A program made the position numbers and the translations under genes. Positions 26,445 to 34,534 of a stretch of DNA of 64,000 nt are shown here, in pieces. Position 1 is the first letter of the stretch. Each line of letters starts with the position of its first letter. The stretch is taken from positions 62,001-126,000 of the forward strand of contig NZ_AUGR01000001.1 of NCBI RefSeq assembly GCF_000422765.1, in the 5' to 3' direction. The stretch is from Neptunomonas japonica DSM 18939. GTDB taxonomy: Bacteria > Pseudomonadota > Gammaproteobacteria > Pseudomonadales > Balneatricaceae. The notes under the pieces were generated by a model. It did not search any database. It was not told where the DNA came from and saw only the letters and a list, made by a program, of their open reading frames with translations.

Positions 26445-27233
26445 ATGGACGTTAATATCTCTCCCTACGACCTTCGTCAGTTAATTCGCAGTGGTGAATT
26501 TACAGGTAATACCTCCGGTTATTCACAAGGTTTTGTTCAGGGTAATTTGGCGATTATGCCAAAAGAGTGGGCGAACGATTTTTTACAGTTTTGCCAGCTT
26601 AATCCTAAACCTTGTCCAGTTATTGGTATGTCCTCAAACCCTGGTGACTTTTTATTACCTGATCTGGGTAAAGACCTAGACATCCGTAGTGATATTCCAC
26701 GCTACCGTATTTATGAAAATGGCCTTCTTACTCAAGAAGTAACAGATGTCTGTGAATTTTGGCGTGATGACCTAGTCACTTTTCTTCTGGGGTGTTCTTT
26801 CTCATTTGAAGAGTCATTGATTGCAGATGGCCTAGAAGTGCGCAATATCACTGAAGGTGTCAACGTGCCTATGTATCGAACTAATATTGACTGTCGTCCT
26901 GCTGGACGCTTCAGTGGTACGACGGTGGTAAGCATGCGGCCAATGAAACCAAAAGATGCGATTCGTGCGATTCAAATTTGTACACGCTTCCCGTCCGTAC
27001 ATGGTGCACCGCTGCACTTTGGTAACCCTGCTGATATTGGTATCGATGATATTAACCAGCCTGATTTTGGGGATGCGGTAACGATCAAAGAAGGTGAAGT
27101 GCCAGTATTTTGGGCATGTGGTGTTACGCCTCAAGTGGCGATAGAGCAAGCACGCCCATCTTTCTGTATTACTCACAGCCCTGGCCACATGTTGGTTACG
27201 GATATTCCTAACAGTCATCTGGCGATTATGTAA
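26445..27233 (+). CDS. DUF1445 (UPF0317) putative hydro-lyase / D-glutamate cyclase N-terminal-domain homolog
   Basis: This 262-residue protein has the family segments [68 protein letters not shown] and [12 protein letters not shown], and [12 protein letters not shown] at the C terminus. The family is annotated as a putative hydro-lyase. In mammalian D-glutamate cyclase (DGLUCY), a DUF1445 domain is fused to a DUF4392 domain; here the DUF4392 protein is encoded at the other end of the same operon. It is 14 bp before pxpA. I infer a role with 5-oxoproline or D-glutamate; the reaction of this half alone is not established. Confidence 0.88.
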   Translation: MDVNISPYDLRQLIRSGEFTGNTSGYSQGFVQGNLAIMPKEWANDFLQFCQLNPKPCPVIGMSSNPGDFLLPDLGKDLDIRSDIPRYRIYENGLLTQEVTDVCEFWRDDLVTFLLGCSFSFEESLIADGLEVRNITEGVNVPMYRTNIDCRPAGRFSGTTVVSMRPMKPKDAIRAIQICTRFPSVHGAPLHFGNPADIGIDDINQPDFGDAVTIKEGEVPVFWACGVTPQVAIEQARPSFCITHSPGHMLVTDIPNSHLAIM

Positions 27234-27253
27234 TTGCTGCTGGGAGAATGACA

Positions 27254-28015
27254 ATGTCTTTGAAATTGAACTGTGATTTAGGTGAAAGCTTAGGTTCCTG
27301 GAAAATGGGGATGGATGATGCGGTAATGCCGCATATTGATCAGGCTAATATTGCGTGTGGTTTTCATGCGGGCGACCCGCTTGTTATGCAGAAAACGCTA
27401 CAGCTTGCTAAAACACATGGCGTTAGTATTGGTGCTCATCCGGGTTACCCCGACCTAGTAGGGTTTGGACGTCGATCTATTAAAGCCAGTGATGCTGAAA
27501 TTCAAGCGCTGATGTTATATCAGATTTCTGCTTTAGATGGCATGGCAGCGTCCATGGGGTTGTCTCTGGCGTATGTGAAACCACATGGTGCTTTATATAA
27601 CGACATGATGGCTGACGAAGCGGTACGTAAAAGTATCATGCAAGCGGTTGCTAGTTATCACCGTCCCATTGTATTGATGTTGCAGGGCACGCCTGATGCG
27701 GTAAAACACCGTGCTGAAGCAGCTCAGTGGGGGTTGAACCTGTGGTTTGAAGCCTTCGCTGATCGTTGTTATGCCGATGATGGCAAGCTGCTGTCTCGTA
27801 CAAAAGAAGGTGCGGTGCATAACCGAGAAAAAATGTTGGCGCAGGTTATTCAGTTGGCTAACACCGGTACGGTTACCAGTGTTAGCGGTCATACCTTAAA
27901 CCTGCATGCTGATACCTTATGTGTGCATGGTGATAATCTTGCCGGCGTGCAAGCTATCGAGGAGATTCGTCAATTGATCTCTACAGATAATGATTCTGGA
28001 ACGACAGCAAAATGA
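27254..28015 (+). CDS. pxpA: 5-oxoprolinase subunit A (LamB/YcsF family)
   Basis: This 253-residue protein begins with LNCDLGESLG and contains IACGFHAGDPLVM, IGAHPGYPDLVGFGRR, YVKPHGALYNDM, FADRCYADDGKL and a late VHGDN, the LamB/YcsF signature. PxpA with PxpB and PxpC forms the ATP-dependent prokaryotic 5-oxoprolinase that opens 5-oxoproline to glutamate. The second ATG (27254) is preferred over 27248 because GGGAG then sits at a normal distance. The stop overlaps the pxpB start (ATGA). Confidence 0.94.
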   Translation: MSLKLNCDLGESLGSWKMGMDDAVMPHIDQANIACGFHAGDPLVMQKTLQLAKTHGVSIGAHPGYPDLVGFGRRSIKASDAEIQALMLYQISALDGMAASMGLSLAYVKPHGALYNDMMADEAVRKSIMQAVASYHRPIVLMLQGTPDAVKHRAEAAQWGLNLWFEAFADRCYADDGKLLSRTKEGAVHNREKMLAQVIQLANTGTVTSVSGHTLNLHADTLCVHGDNLAGVQAIEEIRQLISTDNDSGTTAK

Positions 28016-28689
28016 ACGTTGAAATTGCAGGCGAAAACTCCCTGATTATCTATTTTGGCGAAACCACTGATCCTCTTGTGTCGGCTCAAGTACAGCAAGC
28101 CGCTGCAAGGTTAGAGATAGTGATGGCTGACACCTTGATAGATATGGTGCCTTCATATGCATCGCTGTTGGTGATTTATGATCAGCACAAAACTGACCAT
28201 TATGCAGTGCGTCGTCATATTCGTGAAACACTTGCACAGCTTGGCCATGCGGAGCAGCAAGCCGGTCAGGTTGTCACACTGCCCGTCTATTACAGTGCAG
28301 AGTCAGGCCCTGATCTTGAGACTTTGGCAGAGAATGCAAAACTGACGGTAGCTGAAGTAATAAAGATTCATAGTGAGATGGAATACCGCGTGTATGCCAT
28401 CGGCTTTGCGCCAGGCTTTGCTTATTTAGGTGAAGTTGATCCTCGTATTGCTGCTGCTCGTCTAAGTACGCCTCGCCTTAAGGTACCGCGTGGTGCTGTG
28501 GCTATTGCTGACCGCCAGACGGCGGTATACCCAGCAGTATCTCCGGGCGGCTGGAACCTGATTGGATTGTGTCCAACGCGCATGTTTAATCCTGAAGCGG
28601 ATCCTACGATGCCTGTACAGGTCGGAGATCGCGTACGCTTTTCGCCGATTGAGCGCGCTGAGTTTTTGGCATTGGGAGGTGAGCTATGA
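28012..28689 (+). CDS. pxpB: 5-oxoprolinase subunit B (KipI family)
   Basis: This 225-residue protein carries the family motifs HSEMEYRVYAIGFAPGFAYLG, RLSTPRLKVPRGAVAIADRQ and YPAVSPGGWNLIGLCP. It is the smaller partner of the PxpBC unit of 5-oxoprolinase; the Bacillus homolog KipI was first known as a kinase inhibitor. Four-base overlaps with pxpA and pxpC imply translational coupling and fixed stoichiometry. Confidence 0.94.
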   Translation: MNVEIAGENSLIIYFGETTDPLVSAQVQQAAARLEIVMADTLIDMVPSYASLLVIYDQHKTDHYAVRRHIRETLAQLGHAEQQAGQVVTLPVYYSAESGPDLETLAENAKLTVAEVIKIHSEMEYRVYAIGFAPGFAYLGEVDPRIAAARLSTPRLKVPRGAVAIADRQTAVYPAVSPGGWNLIGLCPTRMFNPEADPTMPVQVGDRVRFSPIERAEFLALGGEL

Positions 28690-29624
28690 GTGGTTTTTTA
28701 GTTAAGCAACCTGGCTTGCTAACCCTTATCCAAGATGCAGGGCGTTATGGTCAGCATCGCATCGGCCTGACGACCGGAGGGCCGTTGGATGGTGAAGCAT
28801 TTAAATGGGCTAACCGCCTGTGCGGTAATGAACTCGATGCAACGGGTTTGGAAGTAAGTATTGGCGGGCTTGTGCTTGAGGCTCAAGTTGATACTGCTCT
28901 GGCTGTTACTGGCGCAGACATGCCTTTCAAGATTAATGGTCAAGATGTAGCTCGCTGGTGTACTCATAAGGTAAACGCTGGCGACAAAATTGAATTGGGA
29001 TTTGCTACTTCGGGCTCGCGTGCTTATTTGACGGTAGCGGGTGGCTTTAATGTAGATCAGAGTTTTTCCAGTACAGCTACGGTTACGCGTGAAGCTGTCG
29101 GCGGATTGAGTGGCGATAAACTTAAGCAAGGTGATCTATTGCCTTGTCAGGCACATCGCCCGACTGCTCTTTGGGCATTGCCTGAATCTGAGCAACCCGA
29201 CTATAACTCTGATGTCACTTTACGCGTGATTCTGGGCTATCAGCACCAAACATTTGACAGTGTGCAGCAGCGCTTATTCTTTTCCAGTGAATATGCGTTA
29301 TCTAGCCGCGCTGATCGCATGGGGTTTCGTTTAGAAGGGCAGCCGGTAAAGTCCCAACTTAACGGTATTCTTTCTGAAGGGATTTGTCATGGTGCTATTC
29401 AAATTCCTGCTGATGGGCAGCCTATTGTCCTCTTAAATGATCGCCAGACTATTGGTGGTTACCCAAAAATTGGTTCCGTTATTTCGCGTGATACTGCTCA
29501 ATTATCACAAAGAATGCCAGGGGCGAAGATCCGTTTTGAAGAGATTAGCCTGGAGAAGGCTCACAACATCAATTGCTTGGCTCAGCGACGATTTATCAAC
29601 ACGTCGTTACAGCAAATAGCCTGA
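28686..29624 (+). CDS. pxpC: 5-oxoprolinase subunit C (KipA family)
   Basis: This 312-residue biotin-dependent carboxyltransferase-like protein has LTLIQDAGRYGQHRIGLTTGG at the start (TLIQDAGRYGQHRIGLTTGG core), AYLTVAGGF, RADRMGFRLEG, ILSEGICHGAIQIPADGQPI and LLNDRQTIGGYPKIGSVI. It completes PxpABC. It overlaps pxpB by 4 bp and is followed after 28 bp by the DUF4392 gene, so the five genes from DUF1445 to DUF4392 form one operon. Confidence 0.94.
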   Translation: MSGFLVKQPGLLTLIQDAGRYGQHRIGLTTGGPLDGEAFKWANRLCGNELDATGLEVSIGGLVLEAQVDTALAVTGADMPFKINGQDVARWCTHKVNAGDKIELGFATSGSRAYLTVAGGFNVDQSFSSTATVTREAVGGLSGDKLKQGDLLPCQAHRPTALWALPESEQPDYNSDVTLRVILGYQHQTFDSVQQRLFFSSEYALSSRADRMGFRLEGQPVKSQLNGILSEGICHGAIQIPADGQPIVLLNDRQTIGGYPKIGSVISRDTAQLSQRMPGAKIRFEEISLEKAHNINCLAQRRFINTSLQQIA

Positions 29625-29652
29625 GCTTGACCCTAATTCCGGAGAATAATAA

Positions 29653-30507
29653 ATGACTAATCAATGTAGATTAAATGAAGCGGCTTTGAGCTTGCAGGTT
29701 GAAGATGCGCTAGTGGCAAGAAACTTACGCGGTATGAAAACGGTACAGCCTGCCTTGCAGACAGGTTATTACTTGCGTGCTGCGCGTATCCTTAATAAAT
29801 GTAAAGGGCATGTATTGATTGGTACCGGGTTTCCAGTGATTGATACCTTCGAAACCGATGGCCCTGTGGGTGCAATTGCGCTTTATAATGCGTTAGAAAC
29901 CTTAGGAGCAACCCCTGTTATTGTTTGTGGTCCTCCTGTATCTCAGGCTTTGATGAAAAATTACCGCGTCCATGAGATCCGTGTTGGTGAGCACCAAGAA
30001 CGTATGTTAGAAGCGTTTAAGGCTTTGTACCACTTCCAACCCGATGCTGTGTTATCTATCGAACGCCCTGGACAAGCAGCAGATGGCGGTTATTACAACA
30101 TGCGTGGCGAAAGCATCAGCGAGCGTACGGCATGCTTTGATACCTTTATCAACAATGCGAAGTGCCCAACGATTGGTATTGGTGATGGCGGTAATGAAAT
30201 TGGCATGGGTAATATTACCGATGCGTTGAAAGATTTGGATATTGTTTCGGCTACGACGCAAGTTGATGAGTTGTTGATTGCAGATGTCTCTAACTGGGGA
30301 GCCTATGGCATTATGGCCATGCTCAGTGTTATGAATGACATCGATTTGTTAGCGGCCGTTAAACCACGCGAAATTTTAGAATATCTTTCTGGCCTTGGCA
30401 GTGTCGATGGTGTTACACGACAAAATGAATTAACGGAAGATGGGTTAGACCCGTGTGAAGGTGAGGCGGTATTAGAGCAGCTTCGCCAGATCATCGGTAT
30501 GCAGTAA
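29653..30507 (+). CDS. DUF4392 protein, D-glutamate cyclase C-terminal-domain homolog
   Basis: This 284-residue protein has GHVLIGTGFPV, FETDGPVGAIALYNALE, LSIERPGQAADGGYYNMRG, GIGDGGNEIGMGNI and WGAYGIMAMLS, matching DUF4392, the C-terminal domain of mammalian D-glutamate cyclase (D-glutamate to 5-oxo-D-proline). A good Shine-Dalgarno (CGGAGAA) precedes the ATG. Sharing an operon with 5-oxoprolinase suggests that the cyclase product is reopened to glutamate. PxpABC is known for the L-isomer, so stereochemistry is the open question. It ends convergent with the lysR gene, 17 bp away. Confidence 0.85.
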   Translation: MTNQCRLNEAALSLQVEDALVARNLRGMKTVQPALQTGYYLRAARILNKCKGHVLIGTGFPVIDTFETDGPVGAIALYNALETLGATPVIVCGPPVSQALMKNYRVHEIRVGEHQERMLEAFKALYHFQPDAVLSIERPGQAADGGYYNMRGESISERTACFDTFINNAKCPTIGIGDGGNEIGMGNITDALKDLDIVSATTQVDELLIADVSNWGAYGIMAMLSVMNDIDLLAAVKPREILEYLSGLGSVDGVTRQNELTEDGLDPCEGEAVLEQLRQIIGMQ

Positions 30508-30524
30508 GGCTTCTGGAACGCTGT

Positions 30525-31439
30525 TTATTTCCCAGTGCTAAGGTTTTTCGCTTGTGCTGGAAACTGCATAATAGCCCGGCTGCTATCTGCTAGTAAGCTG
30601 GGTAATGTTCGATCATCATCTAGCCGCCAACTGTAGCAAAAAGCTAATTCTGGTGGGGCAGTATCGATGGATAATGCAATAAGCTCTTTGTTTAGTAGAG
30701 CTTGCTCTACAAGAGGCCTTGGCAGTAGAGCTATGCCCACACCTTGGCGAATAAGGTTGAGCAAGTTAGCAACGGAGCTGCAGGTGTGGATGACGGGTTG
30801 CTCATTCAATGCGCTAAACAGCTGTTGTAAGTAATGCCAGGGGCGGCTGTCTCGAGGAAAGCTTAATATTGGCGATGTGGCTAGATCTTGCATTGTACAA
30901 TTCGCTTTATCAGCAAGTGGGTTTTCGGGCGTGGCGACCCAGCATTGTGGATAACTACAAAGTGGGTCGACGACTAGATTGGGTGGGATGCTTTGTTCGG
31001 CAACCATCAATGCGAAATCAATCTGGTGGTTTTGTAGCTGGCGAATCAGTGTAGGGGTCACGTCACTGGTAAGCTCGAATGAGATCAGCGGATGCAGCTC
31101 CTGCCAATGTTTTAGTAATGCGGATAGCCATAAGTGCGCCAGCGTATCGGCAATACCGATGCGTAACGTGCCTTTTTGTGGTTTGTCGTGGTTGACCTGG
31201 GCCTTCATCTCTTGGCTAATGGCGATAAGTTTTTCTGCATAAGGTAAAAGCTGGCTCCCCCATGCCGTAATTTTTGTACCGCTTTTATCACGAATAAACA
31301 GCTGGACACCTAGCTCTTCTTCCAGCGCAATGATACGTGCGGAAATAGCAGGCTGGCTGGCATGAAGCTGCTGTGAAGCGGCATGAAAACTTCCAAGACG
31401 AGCTACTTTAATAAATGTAGAAAGGTTGCGTAGACGCAT
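30525..31439 (-). CDS. LysR family transcriptional regulator
   Basis: This 304-residue protein has the N-terminal LysR helix-turn-helix (FIKVARLGSFHAASQQLHAS, then QPAISARIIALEEELG) and a periplasmic-binding-like effector domain (RIGIADTLAHLWL ... RQGVGIALLPRPLV). It is convergent with the pxp operon and divergent from dat, 450 bp away. Two ATACT...AGTAT dyads lie in that gap, one just upstream of lysR, so autoregulation and control of dat are likely. I start at MRLRNLS by family comparison; an ATG six codons upstream is possible. Confidence 0.9.
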   Translation of the reverse strand: MRLRNLSTFIKVARLGSFHAASQQLHASQPAISARIIALEEELGVQLFIRDKSGTKITAWGSQLLPYAEKLIAISQEMKAQVNHDKPQKGTLRIGIADTLAHLWLSALLKHWQELHPLISFELTSDVTPTLIRQLQNHQIDFALMVAEQSIPPNLVVDPLCSYPQCWVATPENPLADKANCTMQDLATSPILSFPRDSRPWHYLQQLFSALNEQPVIHTCSSVANLLNLIRQGVGIALLPRPLVEQALLNKELIALSIDTAPPELAFCYSWRLDDDRTLPSLLADSSRAIMQFPAQAKNLSTGK

Positions 31440-31467
31440 AGAATTTCTGAACACCATAAGAAGATGA

Positions 31468-31481
31468 ATACTGTAGAGTAT
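31468..31481. promoter_or_regulatory. Candidate LysR-type site 1 (ATACT-N4-AGTAT)
   Basis: ATACTGTAGAGTAT is a dyad about 30 bp upstream of the lysR start. It shares both half-sites with the second dyad, consistent with autoregulation. Confidence 0.45.
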
Positions 31482-31595
31482 ATTGCTACACCAAGCTGTT
31501 TAATAGAGCGAAGGCTTATGGAATGTTTGACAAGGCATTCAATTCAGCGCTCTTTCATTTACTAGGATATTCTTGTTAGGATGGATAATATTCTC

Positions 31596-31615
31596 TAATA
31601 CTAACGTGAGTATTA
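31596..31615. promoter_or_regulatory. Candidate LysR-type site 2 (TAATACT-N6-AGTATTA)
   Basis: Perfect 7-bp arms around AACGTG form a 20-bp dyad that contains the T-N11-A LysR pattern. It lies about 115 bp upstream of the proposed dat promoter. Confidence 0.55.
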
Positions 31616-31729
31616 CGACTTTGGAGTGAACTTTTGGGTGGGTTTATTTTCTGTTCATAAATATTTTTTTAGACATAATACCTATTTTTTTGTTATTTTT
31701 AGGTGTTTTTTGTTTAATTGTTTGAGCGC

Positions 31730-31759
31730 TTGCAAAGAATTCACTTTATGTACTATAAA
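31730..31759 (+). promoter_or_regulatory. Probable sigma70 promoter of dat
   Basis: TTGCAA (31730-31735) and TATAAA (31754-31759) are 18 bp apart. Transcription starting near 31766 would give a leader of about 140 nt before dat. Confidence 0.5.
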
Positions 31760-31907
31760 CCGTCTTCAATTTTATTAACCAGTGAAGCAGTCTTGCTTTC
31801 AAGAACGTCTTCAACAAATACTCTGCAGACTTGGCAACCCTCATATTGGAACTGCCCTTCGTTCGTCCGCAAGTACCCATAGCAAGTACAATAAGAGGTA
31901 ACTACAT

Positions 31908-32774
31908 ATGAGCATCGCATACTTAAACGGTGAATATCTTCCGTTAGAAGAGACCCGCATTTCACCGCTAGATCGCGGATTTTTGTTTGGTGATGGCATC
32001 TATGAAGTAATCCCATATTACAACGGCAAGTCTGTTGGTTTGCTGCCTCATATTGAGCGTATGATTGATGGCTTAGGGTCGATTGAAATCAAGTGCAAAA
32101 AATCTGTTGATGAATGGACAGTTCTTCTCGACGATCTGATTGTCCGCAACGAAGGCGCGACTAATAATCTAGGCGTGTATGTACATGTATCACGTGGTAC
32201 AGATGTTAAGCGTTTTCATGCATATCCTGAAAATGTAGAACCGACTATTTTTTGTTTTACATTCGATATTAAAGATCCTGAGCCAGTTGACCGTGAAAAG
32301 GTACATGCTTACACAGTGACGACTTCAGAAGATCTTCGCTGGAAAAGATGTCATATCAAATCTACAGCACTGTTGGGTAATGTTATGCATTTTCAACAAG
32401 GTCATGCATCAGGTAATAGTGAGTGCTTGTTGTATAACGCTAATAATGAATTAACTGAAGGCAGTTCTGTCAATGCTTACATCGTTAAAGACGGTGTGGT
32501 TATTACGCCTATTCAAGACAATCAGATTTTGCCAGGTATTACGCGTCGCATTATCATTGATAGCCTTGTTGCTGATGGTTCAATCAAGGTTGAAGAACGT
32601 ACAGTGACTATGGATGAAGTCTACAGCGCTGATGAAGTTTGGATCAGTAGCTCATCTAAAGAGATTGCTCCAATTACTCAGATCGACGGTAAAGCAGTGG
32701 GTAATGGAAAAGTAGGCCCTGTTTGGGAAGCTGCATTTCGTATCTACACGGATGCTAAATTCACTCACAGCTAA
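31908..32774 (+). CDS. dat: D-amino-acid aminotransferase (class IV PLP aminotransferase)
   Basis: This 288-residue enzyme is a fold-type IV aminotransferase of the D-alanine aminotransferase group. It starts YLNGEYLPLEETRISPLDRG, followed by FLFGDGIYEV. The PLP lysine is in RCHIKSTALLGNVM, and TEGSSVNAYIV and LPGITRR complete the family pattern. D-amino acid transaminases move amino groups between D-amino acids and 2-oxoglutarate, giving D-glutamate. Its position beyond a LysR gene next to the D-glutamate cyclase/5-oxoprolinase operon makes a shared D-amino acid pathway plausible. A branched-chain aminotransferase role is less likely on the sequence pattern. AGAGGT precedes the ATG. Confidence 0.88.
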   Translation: MSIAYLNGEYLPLEETRISPLDRGFLFGDGIYEVIPYYNGKSVGLLPHIERMIDGLGSIEIKCKKSVDEWTVLLDDLIVRNEGATNNLGVYVHVSRGTDVKRFHAYPENVEPTIFCFTFDIKDPEPVDREKVHAYTVTTSEDLRWKRCHIKSTALLGNVMHFQQGHASGNSECLLYNANNELTEGSSVNAYIVKDGVVITPIQDNQILPGITRRIIIDSLVADGSIKVEERTVTMDEVYSADEVWISSSSKEIAPITQIDGKAVGNGKVGPVWEAAFRIYTDAKFTHS

Positions 32775-32800
32775 GCGTATGTGAATTAATTCTATGAGTT

Positions 32801-32840
32801 AAAAAAGCCCCGGTACTTGATAAGTATCCGGGGCTTTTTT
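32801..32840. terminator. Bidirectional terminator between dat and the Yip1-family gene
   Basis: AAAAAAGCCCCGG pairs with CCGGGGCTTTTTT; the stem continues with TACTT/AAGTA past a bulge. It serves both convergent genes. Confidence 0.92.
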
Positions 32841-32866
32841 GTTTTTAGTTTATCTAAAAAATACAG

Positions 32867-33472
32867 TTATCCCGAAATGTAGCTAAGCGGTATGACGGTG
32901 CTCCAGAGGATGACAGTAGTAACCATTAAACCTACCAATACACATAAGCCAACAGTCAGAACTGAAGATGCAAACAAAAATGCACGGTCTTCAGATATCT
33001 GCATAATGATAGGAACGCCAGTATAGAGGAGGTAAATACTATAGGTAAGCGCTGCTAATACCACCATGACGTTTAACCATAGCATAGGGTAAAGTCCTGC
33101 AAGACCGGATAAAAACATAGGTGTTGCAGTAAAGGTAGTTAATAGTAAGCAGTCCTCATAAGAGGCTTCTCCACCATAGGTTTTTTCCATCCAGCGTACT
33201 CCATACGCAATGAGGCCAACTGCAACCCACATGGCAAAGTAGAAAGCTATCGCAGCCATCATAGCGCTGGAGGTTTGTAATTTAACAAACTCACCTCCGG
33301 CTATGCTCCAGCCTATCTGTGTTGTACCAATAAATAATGATATCGCTGGTATAGCAGCTAATATGCTGATTTGCGCCATGAATACATGCGTTGCAGAGTA
33401 GTGCTCGTTTTTAATCATTCCCCACTCAGTTTTTGGGTGGTATAGAATGCCCATCATATGTTGAATAAACAT
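32867..33472 (-). CDS. Yip1 family integral membrane protein
   Basis: This 201-residue protein starts with a short amphipathic segment ending in HPKTEWGMIKNE, followed by five hydrophobic helices. That layout and the central GGEASYEDCLLLTTFTATP are typical of bacterial Yip1-domain proteins. Function in bacteria is unknown. A good Shine-Dalgarno (GGGAGA) precedes the ATG. It stands alone on the minus strand between the dat terminator and the 3' end of ctaB. Confidence 0.85.
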   Translation of the reverse strand: MFIQHMMGILYHPKTEWGMIKNEHYSATHVFMAQISILAAIPAISLFIGTTQIGWSIAGGEFVKLQTSSAMMAAIAFYFAMWVAVGLIAYGVRWMEKTYGGEASYEDCLLLTTFTATPMFLSGLAGLYPMLWLNVMVVLAALTYSIYLLYTGVPIIMQISEDRAFLFASSVLTVGLCVLVGLMVTTVILWSTVIPLSYISG

Positions 33473-33604
33473 GTGTATTCTCCCTTTGGCGTTATCGCCC
33501 GCCCGGGTGATACGCCTATCAGTTGCGTTTTCTCAATTGCAGTTTCCTTTATTACTACTTCAGGAATCTTTGATCCTTAAAATTCTATTTTGTGCCCGTT
33601 ATTA

Positions 33605-34534
33605 TCATGAAAAAAATGCATAGTAGTGATCAACAAGTAATATAACGAATAACAGCATGATGTAAGTGATGCTGTATTTGAACATGCCCATAGCTACTTT
33701 TTTGTCGTCGCTGTTGTACACCCACCAAGCCCATTGCATAAACCTAACATTCAGTGCGACTACGCCTATTAAATAAAGATCTCCACTCATTTTTGTAAGA
33801 TAAGGGAAGGCAGTGGTAGCGACCATCAAGAGGGTATAGAGAATAATTTGTAACTTAGTAAAGGCTTCGCCATGGGTGACGGGAAGCATGGGAATGCCTG
33901 CTTTTTGATAATCTGCTTTGCGTGCAATACATAAAGCCCAAAAATGAGGGGGTGTCCAAGCAAAGATAATAAGCATCAATAATAGGCTATTGGGCTCGAG
34001 TACTCCTGTCACAGCAACCCAGCCAAGTAGAGGAGGGGCAGCACCAGCTACACCCCCAATCACAATGTTTTGCGGCGTAGCACGCTTTAGCCACATTGAA
34101 TAAATGACGGCATAACCGATAAGTGACGCTAGCGTTAGCCATGCAGTAAGTGCATTTATAAAAAAGACCAATGACGCTATCCCTGCTACCCCAATCACAG
34201 CTGCAAACAACAGGGCTTGCTGGTGAGTGACCTTTCCTTGAGGGAGAGGGCGATGGCGTGTCCTTGCCATTTTTTCATCGATACGGCTATCCACAACATG
34301 ATTAACAGCCGCCGCAGAGCATGAGGCCAGTCCTATGCCTGTAAGCCCCCAGAAGAGCGTACTAAAAGCGGGCAGTTCTGGGGTGGCTAAGCACATTCCA
34401 ACCAGCGCTGTTAACAGCATTACCGCGACTACTTTTAATTTACAAAGGCCTAAATAATCCTGCCAATGTGAAGTCGCTTCGCTGCTGGGAGATTGAGTAA
34501 TATGGCTAACCTGCTCTACGTTAGAGTGCTGCAT
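33605..34534 (-). CDS. ctaB: Protoheme IX farnesyltransferase (heme O synthase)
   Basis: This 309-residue UbiA-family prenyltransferase has about eight to nine membrane helices. The first Asp-rich motif reads NHVVDSRIDEKMARTRHRPL and the later one WTPPHFWALCIARKADYQKAG. It attaches farnesyl to heme B, giving heme O for the oxidase. The ATG at 34534 has AGGAG at the right distance; the open frame extends further without support. Its 5' end overlaps the 3' end of ctaA by 14 bp, so the two heme A steps are coupled. Confidence 0.95.
   Translation of the reverse strand: MQHSNVEQVSHITQSPSSEATSHWQDYLGLCKLKVVAVMLLTALVGMCLATPELPAFSTLFWGLTGIGLASCSAAAVNHVVDSRIDEKMARTRHRPLPQGKVTHQQALLFAAVIGVAGIASLVFFINALTAWLTLASLIGYAVIYSMWLKRATPQNIVIGGVAGAAPPLLGWVAVTGVLEPNSLLLMLIIFAWTPPHFWALCIARKADYQKAGIPMLPVTHGEAFTKLQIILYTLLMVATTAFPYLTKMSGDLYLIGVVALNVRFMQWAWWVYNSDDKKVAMGMFKYSITYIMLLFVILLVDHYYAFFS

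Larger units (their letters stand above)
31440..31907. other. Divergent lysR/dat intergenic region
   Basis: No convincing gene is seen in this stretch. It holds two ATACT-type dyads, a probable sigma70 promoter for dat and an AT-rich run around 31640-31720. A 44-codon frame (31748-31882) exists without a clear ribosome-binding site. Confidence 0.6.

Noticed and set aside
31748-31882. 44-codon open frame upstream of dat as a leader peptide or small gene
   Set aside because: It has no clear ribosome-binding site, and the proposed dat -10 element lies inside it, so the dat transcript would not contain the whole frame.
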